NCBI RefSeq assembly: GCF_020616515.1
Contig: NZ_CP085135.1
Span: 6,123,001-6,187,000 of the forward strand
Reading direction: 5' to 3'
DNA: 64,000 nucleotides
DNA from: Mesorhizobium sp. PAMC28654
GTDB taxonomy: Bacteria > Pseudomonadota > Alphaproteobacteria > Rhizobiales > Rhizobiaceae
Shown: positions 47,001 to 56,144 of the stretch, piece after piece
Layout of the letters: every line of letters begins with the position of its first letter
Numbering within the stretch: the first letter of the stretch is position 1
The notes under the pieces: generated by a model
What the model was told of the DNA's origin: nothing
What the model saw: only the letters and a program-made list of their open reading frames with translations
Database searches by the model: none
Made by a program: the position numbers and the translations under genes

Positions 47001-47972
47001 ATGTTCAGCATGACACGTCGCACATTGCTTGGTTCGGCCGCCGCCGCTGCCGCCTTCGGCCTTGCCGGCAAGCTTGAATTCACCCAGGCCGCCTTCGCGC
47101 AAACGCCGGTGGAACCCACTGTCGGTTTCTACAGATACAAGGTCGGCGATATCGAGATCACCGCCATCTATGACGGCATCTGGCGCAAGCCGCACGACCC
47201 CGCCTTCATCGCGAACGCCTCGGTCGACGACACCAAGGCGGCACTCGCCAAGGCCGGCCTGACCACCGACTTCATGCCCATTCCGCTCACCGTCGTCGTG
47301 CTGAAGATGAACGGCCGGCTGATCATGATGGATGCCGGCTCGGGCGTTGGCCAGTGGCAGACCAATGCCACGCACCTGCCGGCCAACATGGCCGCCGCCG
47401 GCATCGACTACAAGGCGATCGACACCATCATGATCTCGCATTTCCACCCTGACCATGTCTGGGGCCTGATGGAAAAGGGCACCAGCGCGCCGGTGTTCCC
47501 CAATGCCGAGCTCATCGTCAACGCCACCGAATACAATTGGTGGACCGACCCCAGCCGGCTGGGAAAACTGGCGGAAGGCCGCAAGCCGGCGGGAAAGCGC
47601 ATCGCCGACAATTTTCCAAAGTGGAAGAACTGGAAGCTGGTCGAGGACGGCGCCGAGGTCGCGCCCGGCATCCAGATCATCGCCGCCCCCGGCCACACGC
47701 CGGGACATTCGGTGTACCTCGCCAACTCCGGCAAGGAGCAGATCATGATTTCGGCCGACACCATGTATGTGCCGGCCCTTCTGGCGCCGCATCCGGAATG
47801 GCAGGGCAGCTACGACCAGGACGGGCCGACGGCCATCGCCACGCGCCACAAGATCATCGACCGGGTGATTGCCGACAACATCCGCATTTCCGGTTCGCAC
47901 TTCCCATTCCCGGGCACCGGCACCTTCGTCAAGGACGGCAATGCCTACGGCTTCTCTCCCGTTCAGATTTGA
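47001..47972 (+). CDS. Exported metallo-beta-lactamase-fold hydrolase
   Basis: A 323-residue MBL-fold enzyme with a twin-arginine signal (MTRRTLLGSAAAAAAFGLAG). Metal motif H147-x-H149-x-D151-H152 (SHFHPDHVWG), further His in PGHTPGH, Asp in MISADTMY and His in SGSHFPFPG: a dinuclear site of the quorum-quenching/AhlD-related group. ATG 47001 follows AAGGAGAT. It is cotranscribed with the TPR protein (31-base gap). Substrate unknown. Confidence 0.9.
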   Translation: MFSMTRRTLLGSAAAAAAFGLAGKLEFTQAAFAQTPVEPTVGFYRYKVGDIEITAIYDGIWRKPHDPAFIANASVDDTKAALAKAGLTTDFMPIPLTVVVLKMNGRLIMMDAGSGVGQWQTNATHLPANMAAAGIDYKAIDTIMISHFHPDHVWGLMEKGTSAPVFPNAELIVNATEYNWWTDPSRLGKLAEGRKPAGKRIADNFPKWKNWKLVEDGAEVAPGIQIIAAPGHTPGHSVYLANSGKEQIMISADTMYVPALLAPHPEWQGSYDQDGPTAIATRHKIIDRVIADNIRISGSHFPFPGTGTFVKDGNAYGFSPVQI

Positions 47973-48003
47973 ACGGGTAACTCCAACCCAAGCGAGAAAG
48001 ACA

Positions 48004-48483
48004 ATGAAACAGTTCCTCTACAGCAAGCACGCCCTGTTCGGCCTGCTCGGCGCCATCGCCGTGCTGACCGTGGTTCCCGTCGTCACCGTCATGCCGGCCT
48101 ATGCCGTCGACGACATCGAGGGCGACGACGCGCCCGACCTCACCGCCGTGAAAGCCAAGATCGACGCCAAGGATTATCAGGGCGCGCTGGCCCAATTGCG
48201 CGACATCGCGCAGGACACGCAGCAGGCCGACGTCTACAACCTGCTCGGCTTCACGCTGCGCAAGACCGGCGACTACAAGACCGCGCTGACCTACTACAAC
48301 AAGGCGCTGGAGCTGAAACCCGACCACAAGGCCGCCCGCGAATATCTGGGCGAGCTCTATGTCGAGACCGGCGACATGCCCAAGGCCAATGAGCAGCTGG
48401 CATCGCTGCAAAAACTCTGCCCCGCCGGCTGCGAGGAACTCGAAGACCTGCAGAAGGCCATCGACACCAAGGTCACGAAGTAG
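48004..48483 (+). CDS. Periplasmic TPR-repeat protein
   Basis: A 159-residue protein with a signal peptide (ALFGLLGAIAVLTVVPVVTVMPAYA) and about two to three TPR units (ADVYNLLGFTLRKTGDYKTALTYYNKALELKPDHKAAREYLGELYVETGD is the consensus region). Probably a protein-binding partner of the MBL hydrolase in front of it or the DoxX protein behind. Confidence 0.88.
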   Translation: MKQFLYSKHALFGLLGAIAVLTVVPVVTVMPAYAVDDIEGDDAPDLTAVKAKIDAKDYQGALAQLRDIAQDTQQADVYNLLGFTLRKTGDYKTALTYYNKALELKPDHKAAREYLGELYVETGDMPKANEQLASLQKLCPAGCEELEDLQKAIDTKVTK

Positions 48484-48489
48484 GGCTTG

Positions 48490-48560
48490 GCATTTCCTCT
48501 CCCTCCGCAAAGCGGGGGGAGAGGTGGCTCGGCGAAGCCGAGACGGAGTGGGGGGCCTTG
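48490..48560. repeat. Mosaic palindromic element (CTCTCCCTCCGCAAAGCGGGGGGAGAG plus GGCTCGGCGAAGCCGAG)
   Basis: Two adjacent hairpins directly after the TPR gene. The second, GGCTCGGCGAAGCCGAGACGGAG, also occurs at 45121-45159 and 50775-50800. It may act as a transcription boundary before the DoxX gene. Confidence 0.8.
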
Positions 48561-48744
48561 GCGCCAACCTCACCCCCAACGCACCACAGCTTCGGGCGCG
48601 CGTGGCTGGCGCCCCTTGCCGGAGCCGGCATCGTCCCCCAATGCGCCGGATCCGGCCCTTTCAAACACCAGACATCGGCAGCGCCATTGCGCGCGCCCAC
48701 CCGGACGCGCCGCGCCTGCCTGTCTTCAAAATCGGAGCCTGACC

Positions 48745-49266
48745 ATGACACCGACAGAACTCACTACGAAGCTGCACGCCTTCGCCACCAGGCTACACGT
48801 CAAGGACATCACCCTGCTGGCCGGCCGCCTGCTGCTTTCCCTGCTGTTCCTGCATGAAGGCGTGACACTGGCCACCCATTTCGACGCCGCCGCCAAGGCC
48901 ATGGCCGCCCAGGGCGTCGGCCTGCCTCTGTTCATCGCGACCATCGCGCTGCAGCTCGGAGCAGGGCTCTCCATCGGCCTTGGCCTGCTGACCCGCCTCG
49001 GCGCGGTTGGTCTCGGCCTGTTCTGCCTGGCAACGGCAACGCTCTTCCACACCAACTTCGCCAGCCAGAACGAACTGCTGCATTTCGAGAAGGACCTGGC
49101 GATCGCCGGCGGGATGTTCGTGCTGGCGATTGCCGGGGCGGGGAGGGTGTCGCTGGATGGGGTGGTGGCTGGGTATGTGAAGCAGCGGCAGCGGGAGAGC
49201 ACGGTGGTGGAGACGCTGATGGCGGAGAACCAGATGTCGGTGGGCGAGCTTAAGTTGCCGGTTTGA
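48745..49266 (+). CDS. DoxX-family membrane protein
   Basis: A 173-residue protein with four predicted membrane helices. The DoxX pattern is visible: LLAGRLLLSLLFLHEGVTLATHF, GAGLSIGLGLLTRLGAVGLGLF and HFEKDLAIAGGMFVLAIAG. DoxX members act in terminal oxidase or thiol-redox functions. It follows the exported MBL and TPR proteins on the same strand; the 261-base gap with repeats may separate it. Confidence 0.87.
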   Translation: MTPTELTTKLHAFATRLHVKDITLLAGRLLLSLLFLHEGVTLATHFDAAAKAMAAQGVGLPLFIATIALQLGAGLSIGLGLLTRLGAVGLGLFCLATATLFHTNFASQNELLHFEKDLAIAGGMFVLAIAGAGRVSLDGVVAGYVKQRQRESTVVETLMAENQMSVGELKLPV

Positions 49267-49421
49267 GGGGCGCGCTGACATTCCGGTTTGGCGCACCGGC
49301 GTGGCCGGCCAAGTGCCGCTCAGCGCTTCGTACTACCCCACCCACCCAACGATCACGCAGATGTTCCGGATCGTTCGGCTGCGCGCGGCGTTCATCCGTC
49401 ACACAACCGGAGGAACCGACC

Positions 49422-49745
49422 ATGGGCGACGAACGGCACGAGAAGACCCAGCAGCGCGCATATGAGATCTGGGAACGCGAAGGCGGGGTTCATGGCGATC
49501 CCGAGCGGCACTGGCATCAGGCGCAGGCGGAGATCGACAGGGAGTCGGCTTTGCCGCTGACGGCTGATGATGCGCTGCCGGAAACCCGCGAGATCGCCAG
49601 CGCCGATGTGCTCACGGTCGAGGAACTGGCGGTGCGCACCGGCATATCGGGCGACGAGGCGCAGGAGCTGATGGACAGGCTGGGCAGCGACCGCGCGGCG
49701 GTCGAGCAGGCGGCGCGGGGTCTCAAGGCGAAACGGCGGAGCTAG
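49422..49745 (+). CDS. DUF2934 domain protein
   Basis: A 107-residue protein. The N-terminal 40 residues ([28 protein letters not shown]) are the DUF2934 motif; the C-terminal half ([38 protein letters not shown]) is a helical segment resembling DUF3606. CGGAGGAAC gives the ribosome site. Genes of this family are often members of the rhizobial general-stress regulon. Confidence 0.82.
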
Positions 49746-49754
49746 GCTGCACGG

Positions 49755-49829
<75 letters not shown>

Positions 49830-49956
49830 ATCTGGCTGTCCTCGGCTGGCATCTGTTTGTCGGTTTGCAAGCTATCTTGTTGCCGTCCGCCTGCCTGTCG
49901 CCGGCCTTGCCGGTTATAGGTCCGGCCCAGCTGGATAGCCTCCGCCAAAATGCTTC

Positions 49957-49981
49957 GGAACCCTTCGCCGTCTCCCAAGTT
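49957..49981 (+). promoter_or_regulatory. Candidate EcfG-type promoter of the PRC-barrel gene
   Basis: GGAAC (49957-49961), 16 bases, AGTT (49978-49981), 30 bases before the ATG at 50012. It fits GGAAC-N16-NGTT, the general-stress sigma EcfG consensus, better than the two sites at katE. Confidence 0.72.
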
Positions 49982-50011
49982 GCTCCTGTCCCAACCCAAG
50001 GAGATGCACTC

Positions 50012-50296
50012 ATGGACCATACTAACCACGTCAGGCTTACCGATGCCGAGTTGACCCCGGATACGCTCGACGGCGCAACCATCTACGGCCCCGATGACGA
50101 GAAGATCGGTTCCGTCGACCATGTTCACGGCAGCCAGATCATCGTCGATGTCGGCGGTTTCCTGGGCATCGGCGCCAAGCCGGTGGCTGTCGCGTCGCGG
50201 GAACTGGATTTCATGCGCGACGAGGACGGTGATGTCCACGCCGTGACCAGTTGGACCAAGGATCAGCTGAAAGCCATGCCCGAACATCGCGACTGA
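50012..50296 (+). CDS. PRC-barrel domain stress protein
   Basis: A 94-residue PRC-barrel ([57 protein letters not shown]). PRC barrels of this type are short stress-associated proteins in rhizobia. AAGGAG at 49998-50003 precedes the ATG; a GGAAC-N16-AGTT promoter and a following terminator mark it as its own transcript. Confidence 0.88.
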   Translation: MDHTNHVRLTDAELTPDTLDGATIYGPDDEKIGSVDHVHGSQIIVDVGGFLGIGAKPVAVASRELDFMRDEDGDVHAVTSWTKDQLKAMPEHRD

Positions 50297-50302
50297 AAGA
50301 CA

Positions 50303-50332
50303 GAGAGGGGCCGAAAGGCCCCTTCTCCTTTT
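50303..50332 (+). terminator. Intrinsic terminator after the PRC-barrel gene
   Basis: GAGAGGGGCC-GAAA-GGCCCCTTCTC followed by CTTTT. Stable GNRA-loop hairpin. The next small gene has its own ribosome site just after. Confidence 0.85.
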
Positions 50333-50348
50333 GCGAAAGGAGAGACCG

Positions 50349-50498
50349 ATGATCAGGAAACTCAAATCAGGACAATACCGGCTCTATTCGCGCAAGAAGG
50401 ACGAAAAGACCGGCAAGCGCCGCAACCTCGGCACCTTCGACAATCGCGAGGCGGCTGTGAAGCACGAACGCGAGGTGCAGTATTTCAAGCGGCATTGA
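50349..50498 (+). CDS. Small basic protein, 49 residues
   Basis: A short frame [20 protein letters not shown] ... [17 protein letters not shown], preceded by AAAGGAGAG. The composition (many Lys/Arg, one Gly near the start) and the [21 protein letters not shown] pattern resemble a small, conserved basic protein of rhizobia. It lies behind the PRC-barrel transcript. Confidence 0.75.
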   Translation: MIRKLKSGQYRLYSRKKDEKTGKRRNLGTFDNREAAVKHEREVQYFKRH

Positions 50499-50535
50499 GG
50501 GTTGATTGTCCTTAGGGTCAATCGCAAAGGCCGGC

Positions 50536-50815
50536 GCTGCCCCTCATTGCCCTGCCCGGCATTTCTCCCCATTTAACGGCTGCGTTATCCACATATCTTC
50601 CGTGACTGGCGTGACTGATCGGCCCGAGGCTTGATTGCCACGTGGTTCCCCCAATCCGTCGCTGCTACGCAGCGCCACCTTTCCCCCCTCCGGAGGGAAA
50701 GGAAGGAGCGTTGCTGGACGAGCGTTGGCGGCAAAAATCCTGGCGCCTTTCCTCTACCCCGTCGATCGGGGGAGAGGTGGCTCGGCGAAGCCGAGACGGA
50801 GTGGGGGTCGACAAG
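50536..50815. repeat. Cluster of mosaic intergenic palindromes
   Basis: The 450-base gap 50499-50948 has no credible gene. It holds CTGCCCCTCATTGCCCTGCC (shared with 43961-44013), a CCCCCTCCGGAGGG palindrome, CCCCGTCGATCGGGGG, and GGCTCGGCGAAGCCGAGACGGAG (shared with 48490-48560). Confidence 0.75.
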
Positions 50816-50948
50816 CGCAGCATAAGACAATGCATGCGCCAAGCTGCCATGCACGCCATCGCCAAAGACCAGCGCTTGGAAATGTACGCATTCCGTAGCC
50901 GTGAACGGGGAGGAAGAGGCGGAGGGGCGCCCTCGAACTTGGCTTCCC

Positions 50949-52337
50949 TTAATCCACCGAGACAATCTTGCCCGGGTTCATCACATTGCCGGGGTCGATC
51001 ATCGCCTTGATCGATCGCGCCAGCGCCTGTTTCACCGGGTCGGCGTGGCGCTCATAGGCGTCGCGCTTTTCCAGGCCGACGCCGTGCTCGGCCGAAAACG
51101 AGCCGCCGGCTTCGTTCAGGCCTTCATAGAGCACGTCCTCGATCGCTTCGTGCAGCGCGTGCGAAAGCGGTCCGTCGGTATTGATCGAGATGTGCAAATT
51201 GCCGTCGGCGAGATGGCCGAACACATAGGGCGCGTAGGACACGTCGATCTTCTTCAGCCTGGCCTCGATGCGCTCGACATAGGCATCGAGCGCGCCACCG
51301 GGCACCGATACGTCGAAGGAGGGCGGCAGATGGTGCATGCGCTCGATCTCGCCGGTCTCCTCGCGTAGCCGCCAGATCGCTTCGGCCTGGGCCTGCGAGG
51401 TGGCCACCAGCCCGTCGATGATGCCAGCGTCTTCCCACACCGCCGCAAGCCCTTCCTCCAGTGCCGATTGCGCTGCCTCGACGCTGTCGGCGCCGAGCCC
51501 GAGCACCAGCAGGCAGGGCGCCTCCAGCGGCAACTGTCCGGTGGGGTAGCCGAGCGCGCGCTGCATGGCGGTGGCAAAGCGCTGCCACAGGATCTCAGCG
51601 GCGGTGAGCCGGGCCCCTGTCGAGGACAGGAAATGCCGGACGATGCGCTGCGCGCTCGCCGCATCGGGCACGCCGACCAGTGCGGTGGCGCTGGCGCCTG
51701 CCACCGGGTCGAGCCGGATGGCGACGCGGGTGACGATGCCCAGCGTGCCCTCGGCGCCGATGAACAGGTGTTTCAGGTCATAGCCCGCGCTGGTCTTCAG
51801 CACGCGGGTGAGATCGGAGAATATCCGCCCATCGGGGAGCACCGCTTCAATGCCCAGCACGCGGTGGCGCATCGTGCCGTTGCGAAAGGCCATGATGCCG
51901 CCGGCATTGGTGGAAACCATGCCGCCGATGGTGGCGCTGCCGCGCGCGGCAAGGTCGATGCCGGGGTCCAGCCCATGCACCGCCAGCGCTTCCTGCAGCA
52001 CGCCAAGCGCGGTGCCGGCCTGGACGATCGCCACGCGCGCGAACGGGTCGATTTCTTCTATCCGGTTCAGCCCGCCGAGGTCGCAGATGATCTGGCCGGG
52101 CAGGGTGGCAGCGCCGCCCGCAAGCCCGGTGCGCCCGCCCTGGGCGACGAGGCTCAATCCACGCGCGGCGCAGAACCTGACCAGCGCCGCGACGCCTTCC
52201 GTGTCCCTCGGCCGCACCAGCGCCGAGGCGCCGAAATTGCGGCCATCAAAGCCCGGATCGCGCGTTGCCAGCTCAGCCTCGTCCCAGATGGTGGCGTTGG
52301 GACAAGCGGCGCGAAGTTCGGCGATCAGGGAATGCAT
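50949..52337 (-). CDS. FAD-linked 2-hydroxyacid dehydrogenase (GlcD/D-lactate dehydrogenase family)
   Basis: A 462-residue VAO-family flavoprotein. FAD-binding stretches SLVAQGGRTGLAGGA and ARGSATIGGMVSTNAGG, and the C-terminal FAD-oxidase region HLADGNLHISIN and SAEHGVG...KRDAYE. ATG 52337 starts at MHSLIAELRAAC; longer frames upstream are unconserved. It would oxidise D-2-hydroxyacids (D-lactate, D-2-hydroxyglutarate, glycolate); no partner subunits are adjacent. Confidence 0.9.
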   Translation of the reverse strand: MHSLIAELRAACPNATIWDEAELATRDPGFDGRNFGASALVRPRDTEGVAALVRFCAARGLSLVAQGGRTGLAGGAATLPGQIICDLGGLNRIEEIDPFARVAIVQAGTALGVLQEALAVHGLDPGIDLAARGSATIGGMVSTNAGGIMAFRNGTMRHRVLGIEAVLPDGRIFSDLTRVLKTSAGYDLKHLFIGAEGTLGIVTRVAIRLDPVAGASATALVGVPDAASAQRIVRHFLSSTGARLTAAEILWQRFATAMQRALGYPTGQLPLEAPCLLVLGLGADSVEAAQSALEEGLAAVWEDAGIIDGLVATSQAQAEAIWRLREETGEIERMHHLPPSFDVSVPGGALDAYVERIEARLKKIDVSYAPYVFGHLADGNLHISINTDGPLSHALHEAIEDVLYEGLNEAGGSFSAEHGVGLEKRDAYERHADPVKQALARSIKAMIDPGNVMNPGKIVSVD

Positions 52338-52504
52338 TTGAAGCTCCGGGGAGGGGATCGCGGCAAGATATAGAGGCAGCGCGGCGCTGGAGTCACGCAA
52401 TGACTTGCGGCTCCGTCATGCTCGGTTCGCGCGAACACGCTCACGCACTTTCCTGTGGAGCCCGCTTGATGGTCTTGGGAGAATCACGAACCAAGCGCTA
52501 ACAC

Positions 52505-52834
52505 ATGGACAGGGGGATCATGCGCATGTGGCTTCGATCGGCGGACCATCTCATCTCGGAACTGACCCGGGCTTCCAGCGAAATCGACGGGCTGACCAAG
52601 TTCGAGCGCGGCAGGCTGCTGCGCCGCGCCGCTTCGGCGATCAAGGCGCGTCGCGACGAGTTCGGTCATTCCGCCGCATCCATCGACGGCGACCAGCCTG
52701 TCGACATCGTCTTCGATCTGGAATCGATGGCGAGCCTTGTCGATATCTTCCCGGCGGCCAAGGTTTCATCGCTGATGCTCGAGGCGGTGGATTGCATCAA
52801 GCCGGTGCGGGCAACGGATTCGGTTCGTATCTGA
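52505..52834 (+). CDS. Small hypothetical protein with helical N-terminus
   Basis: A 109-residue frame. The part from WLRSADHLISELTRASSEIDGLTKFERGRLLRRAASAI onward is strongly helical. Three start codons are possible (52505, 52520, 52526); AGGGGG at 52511-52516 is best spaced for 52526, giving 102 residues. No family recognised. Confidence 0.55.
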   Translation: MDRGIMRMWLRSADHLISELTRASSEIDGLTKFERGRLLRRAASAIKARRDEFGHSAASIDGDQPVDIVFDLESMASLVDIFPAAKVSSLMLEAVDCIKPVRATDSVRI

Positions 52835-52895
52835 TTGCTGTTTGGGGAAGCCTCTGCCGGGATGAACCCGGCGAGGCGCCGGCCATCACGGTTGA

Positions 52896-52946
52896 CGCAA
52901 TTCCGGACGGAAAACCGTTTCACACTTTTCCTGGAATTGCTCTGAG
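52896..52946. repeat. Dispersed palindrome (CGGACGGAAAACCG... AATTGC type)
   Basis: GCAATTCCGGACGGAAAACC followed by the partial complement GTTTCACACTTTTCCTGGAATTGC, between a small gene and the convergent GGDEF-EAL gene. Related to 39401-39441. Confidence 0.65.
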
Positions 52947-52952
52947 CCTGCC

Positions 52953-54560
52953 TCAGGCCGATACTCGGGCCACGGCTCTTTGACCAAGCAGCCGGATCGC
53001 CTCTTCCTGCGACACGGCTTGGCTGAAACGGAACCCTTGTCCCTCCGAGCCGCCGCCCTCGTAAAGCTGCTCGATCAGCGCTTCGTCTTCGATGCCTTCG
53101 GCGGTCACGGGCAGACCGAGTGCCTTGGACAGGCCGAGTATGGCGTTGACCAGTGACGTCGCCTCAACGGAGCCGGCCATCGACATGACGAACGAGCGAT
53201 CGATTTTCAGACGATCGAAATGACATGTGCGCAGATGCTGGAGGCTGGAATTGCCGGTGCCGAAATCATCGAGCGCGATGCGCACGCCCGCCGCATGGAA
53301 GGCCGCGAACGCTTCCTTCGCGGCAACGATGTCGCCGACCAGCACCTGCTCGCTGATCTCGACCTCAAGCCGTGTCGGGCTGAGGCCGGTTTCGCCGAGA
53401 ATCTGGAGAATGCGCAGCACCATCAGCGGATCGGCAAGCTGCACCCGGGAAATGTTGAAACAAAGCTTGGTGTCCACGGGCCATTGCGTGGCATCGCGCG
53501 CCGCGATCCGCAGCAGATGGGCGGAGAGCGGGATGATCAACCCGCCATCCTCGGCGATGCCGATGAACTGCTCCGGCTCCAGCTGTCCGAATTCGGGATG
53601 ATCCCAGCGCGCCAGCGCCTCGAAGCCGATGATGAGGCCCGACTTCAGGTCGACGATCGGCTGGTAGTGCGGCCGCACCGTGCCGTCGGCGATTGCCTTG
53701 CGCAGATCGCGTTCGATCCTGGCGCGCTTCTGCACCTGGGCATCCATGTCGGCCTCGAAGAAGCAGAAACTGCCGCGGCCGTTCATCTTGGCCCGATAGA
53801 GGGCAATGTCGGCCCGCCGCACGAGCTCTTCCGAATCCGTCGCATCCTGCGGCGCCATGGAGATGCCGATCGAGGCGCCGAGCGTCACCTGCACGTCGTC
53901 GATGTCGAACGGCCGCTCGAACAGCGCAAGCAGCCTGCGGGCGACGCGCGCCGGCTCATCGGTGTCGGCAGCCGGCAGCAACAGCGCGAATTCATCGCCG
54001 CCGAAGCGGGCGAGCATTGCTCCGGTCCCGACAATCGCCGAGGCCCGCTTGGCGAATGCGATCAACACCTTGTCGCCGACGCCATGGCCAAAAACGTCGT
54101 TGACCGGCTTGAAGCGATCGAGGTCGATCATCATCAGCGCGAAGCTGTCGTTTCCGCCAGGACCGCCAGGGCCGTCAAGCGATGCCAGGAGACGGCTGCC
54201 GAACTGGCGCCGATTGGGGAGGCCGGTGAGGGCATCGGCGAGCGCGAGATGCTGGGCCCGGTCCTCGGCATGCTGGCGAGCCTTGATCTCGCGCCGCATC
54301 TCCTGAAGCCGCCGAACACCGAAGAGGATGAGGCCGACGAAACCCAGCAATACAGCCAGGACGATCTCATCGAACAGCGAATCCGAATAGAAATCCAGTC
54401 TGCGGTCGATCTCTCCGAGCAGGGCATGGGCATCAAAGGCCTGCGCTATCAAGAACACAAGCAGCAGGCCGCCCACGATCGCGATCGTGTCGAAGGCCGC
54501 GCGCCGCTGATCATGGATAGCCGAAGCCAGATGCCGCCGCTCCGGCAGTCGAAAGCGCAT
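52953..54560 (-). CDS. Membrane GGDEF-EAL bifunctional cyclic-di-GMP protein
   Basis: A 535-residue protein. Two membrane helices (about residues 24-42 and 65-82) enclose a short periplasmic loop. GGDEF at 187-191 is intact (RFGGDEF) and the EAL domain is complete (FEALARWDHPEFG, DDFGTGNSSLQHLR, AEGIED), so both synthesis and breakdown of c-di-GMP are possible. No sensor domain other than the short loop. Monocistronic. Confidence 0.93.
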   Translation of the reverse strand: MRFRLPERRHLASAIHDQRRAAFDTIAIVGGLLLVFLIAQAFDAHALLGEIDRRLDFYSDSLFDEIVLAVLLGFVGLILFGVRRLQEMRREIKARQHAEDRAQHLALADALTGLPNRRQFGSRLLASLDGPGGPGGNDSFALMMIDLDRFKPVNDVFGHGVGDKVLIAFAKRASAIVGTGAMLARFGGDEFALLLPAADTDEPARVARRLLALFERPFDIDDVQVTLGASIGISMAPQDATDSEELVRRADIALYRAKMNGRGSFCFFEADMDAQVQKRARIERDLRKAIADGTVRPHYQPIVDLKSGLIIGFEALARWDHPEFGQLEPEQFIGIAEDGGLIIPLSAHLLRIAARDATQWPVDTKLCFNISRVQLADPLMVLRILQILGETGLSPTRLEVEISEQVLVGDIVAAKEAFAAFHAAGVRIALDDFGTGNSSLQHLRTCHFDRLKIDRSFVMSMAGSVEATSLVNAILGLSKALGLPVTAEGIEDEALIEQLYEGGGSEGQGFRFSQAVSQEEAIRLLGQRAVARVSA

Positions 54561-54695
54561 TGCTCAATCCTCTTTGGCCGAGAATGGACGCAACCGATTA
54601 ACAAATTCCGGACGCGGGCGGGCAGGACGTCATGCGCGCGGCAATCGAATCCAGCCAACATGGATTGGTTTGGCTACCGGTGTCTCGCTGGCCGA

Positions 54696-55946
54696 TCAGT
54701 TTTGACCGGCCAGCGCCGACAGGCTGCCGAGAAGCTTCGTCTTGTCCTTGCCGATCATCAGCACACCGCTGTCCGGGGCCAGCAGGGCGGAGAACGGCAA
54801 CATCGCCGCGCCGATCGGCGAGGCCTCGGGTCCGAACTGCCCCGACACGATTTCCGGCGCCACGATGCCTATGGCGCTGATCCGGTTGAACTGGGTCTGG
54901 ACCCTTGCCAGAAGTTCGAGATGGATCTGCCGCGGCAGGATGCTGTCGAGAACGATCGCCTCGATGTCGATGACGGAGGTGATGGCGATGATTGCCTCGA
55001 CCAGCGCGTTCGCGCAATCGTCGATCCATTCGAACAGCGGCTCGCGCGCGCCCGGCGGCAGCGGGTCCAGTTCCCGCACGCGATTGATCTCGACGCCGCG
55101 CGACTTGAGATGATTGACCAGCACATAGATCGAGGCGCGATGCAGCAGGCTCTGGTAGCGCGCCGGCTTGGCCGCCACCGAATCGAGGCTTGAAGGCGAG
55201 ACCGGCAGAGGGCCGAGCGCGGCGCTGTTGCCGTGCGGTCCGGTATGGACCCTGCCGCCTTGCACCAGCCCGCCGCCGACGAAAGTGTCGATCGAAATAT
55301 GCATGAAATCGCGGAACCGGGCGCCGGCCCCTTGGATCAGTTCGGCGAGCGCCGCCGATGACGCGTCGTTTTCCACGAAGACCGGCGTCTTCGGCCTCGT
55401 GGCGAAGAATGCTGTCAGGTCGATTGCTTCCCAGCGGTTGCCAAGATCGTCGGGAAAGCCGAGTTCCTCGCTCCAGCCGCCGAGGAAATAGGGCGAAGCG
55501 ATGCCGACGCCGACGATGCTGGCATCGTCAAGCCCGTCGACCAGCTTTTCGAAATTAGCCAGCGACATGTTGCCGGCCTTGAGCACCAGATCGGGATCCG
55601 GAAAGCGGTACTCGTGCGACTCGCGGGCACGGACCTCGCCGGCGAAGTCGACGAGCACTGCTTCCAGCGCGCGTCGGCCGATCTTGATGCCAACGCTGTA
55701 GATCCGCTCCGGCGCAAGCCTGTAGAGAGTGGACGGCGATCCACGCTGTCCGAACCTTTTTCCCACTTGCTTTACAAATCCAGACGACTCCAGCCCGTCA
55801 ACAATGGCGGCGACCGCAGCCGGGGTCAGATTCGCGGCGCGTGCCAGGTCCGGCTTCGATGCCTCTTTCAGGCGCCGAATGGCATCAAGCACGAAGCGCT
55901 CATTGTAATGCCGGACTTTGACTGAATTGCTGCCTTTTCCAGACAA
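54696..55946 (-). CDS. ROK-family transcriptional regulator of the adjacent sugar transporter
   Basis: A 416-residue protein: N-terminal winged helix (residues 10-70; ASKPDLARAANLTPAAVAAIVDGLESSGFV) followed by a ROK sugar-kinase-like fold (FVENDASSAALAELIQGAG, FMHISIDTFVGGGLVQGGRVHTGPHG). The zinc motif CxCGxxGC of most ROK proteins is missing. It is divergent from the transporter operon at 56145, with about 200 bases between; it probably represses it in the absence of a sugar or derivative. Confidence 0.9.
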   Translation of the reverse strand: MSGKGSNSVKVRHYNERFVLDAIRRLKEASKPDLARAANLTPAAVAAIVDGLESSGFVKQVGKRFGQRGSPSTLYRLAPERIYSVGIKIGRRALEAVLVDFAGEVRARESHEYRFPDPDLVLKAGNMSLANFEKLVDGLDDASIVGVGIASPYFLGGWSEELGFPDDLGNRWEAIDLTAFFATRPKTPVFVENDASSAALAELIQGAGARFRDFMHISIDTFVGGGLVQGGRVHTGPHGNSAALGPLPVSPSSLDSVAAKPARYQSLLHRASIYVLVNHLKSRGVEINRVRELDPLPPGAREPLFEWIDDCANALVEAIIAITSVIDIEAIVLDSILPRQIHLELLARVQTQFNRISAIGIVAPEIVSGQFGPEASPIGAAMLPFSALLAPDSGVLMIGKDKTKLLGSLSALAGQN

Positions 55947-56144
55947 AACTGGCGTCTCCCTAACTATTCTCGCGGAGCGAGGCTGGCCGCCCGCAACCTT
56001 GAAACGGCTACGATCGAGGCACTCCGGCCGCCCCTGTCCGCGAGGCGACAGTGCGCGCCGGGATCGTGGAAGTCAATTTTCCTGTTGCGACTTTCGCCTA
56101 TTTAATATAGCAAATTGAAAAAATAACTACCCCAGGGAGGGAGA

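Noticed and set aside
53220..55193. 657-codon plus-strand frame crossing two genes
   Set aside because: Runs antisense to both the GGDEF-EAL and ROK genes across their intergenic gap, which a real gene would hardly do here; no family pattern.
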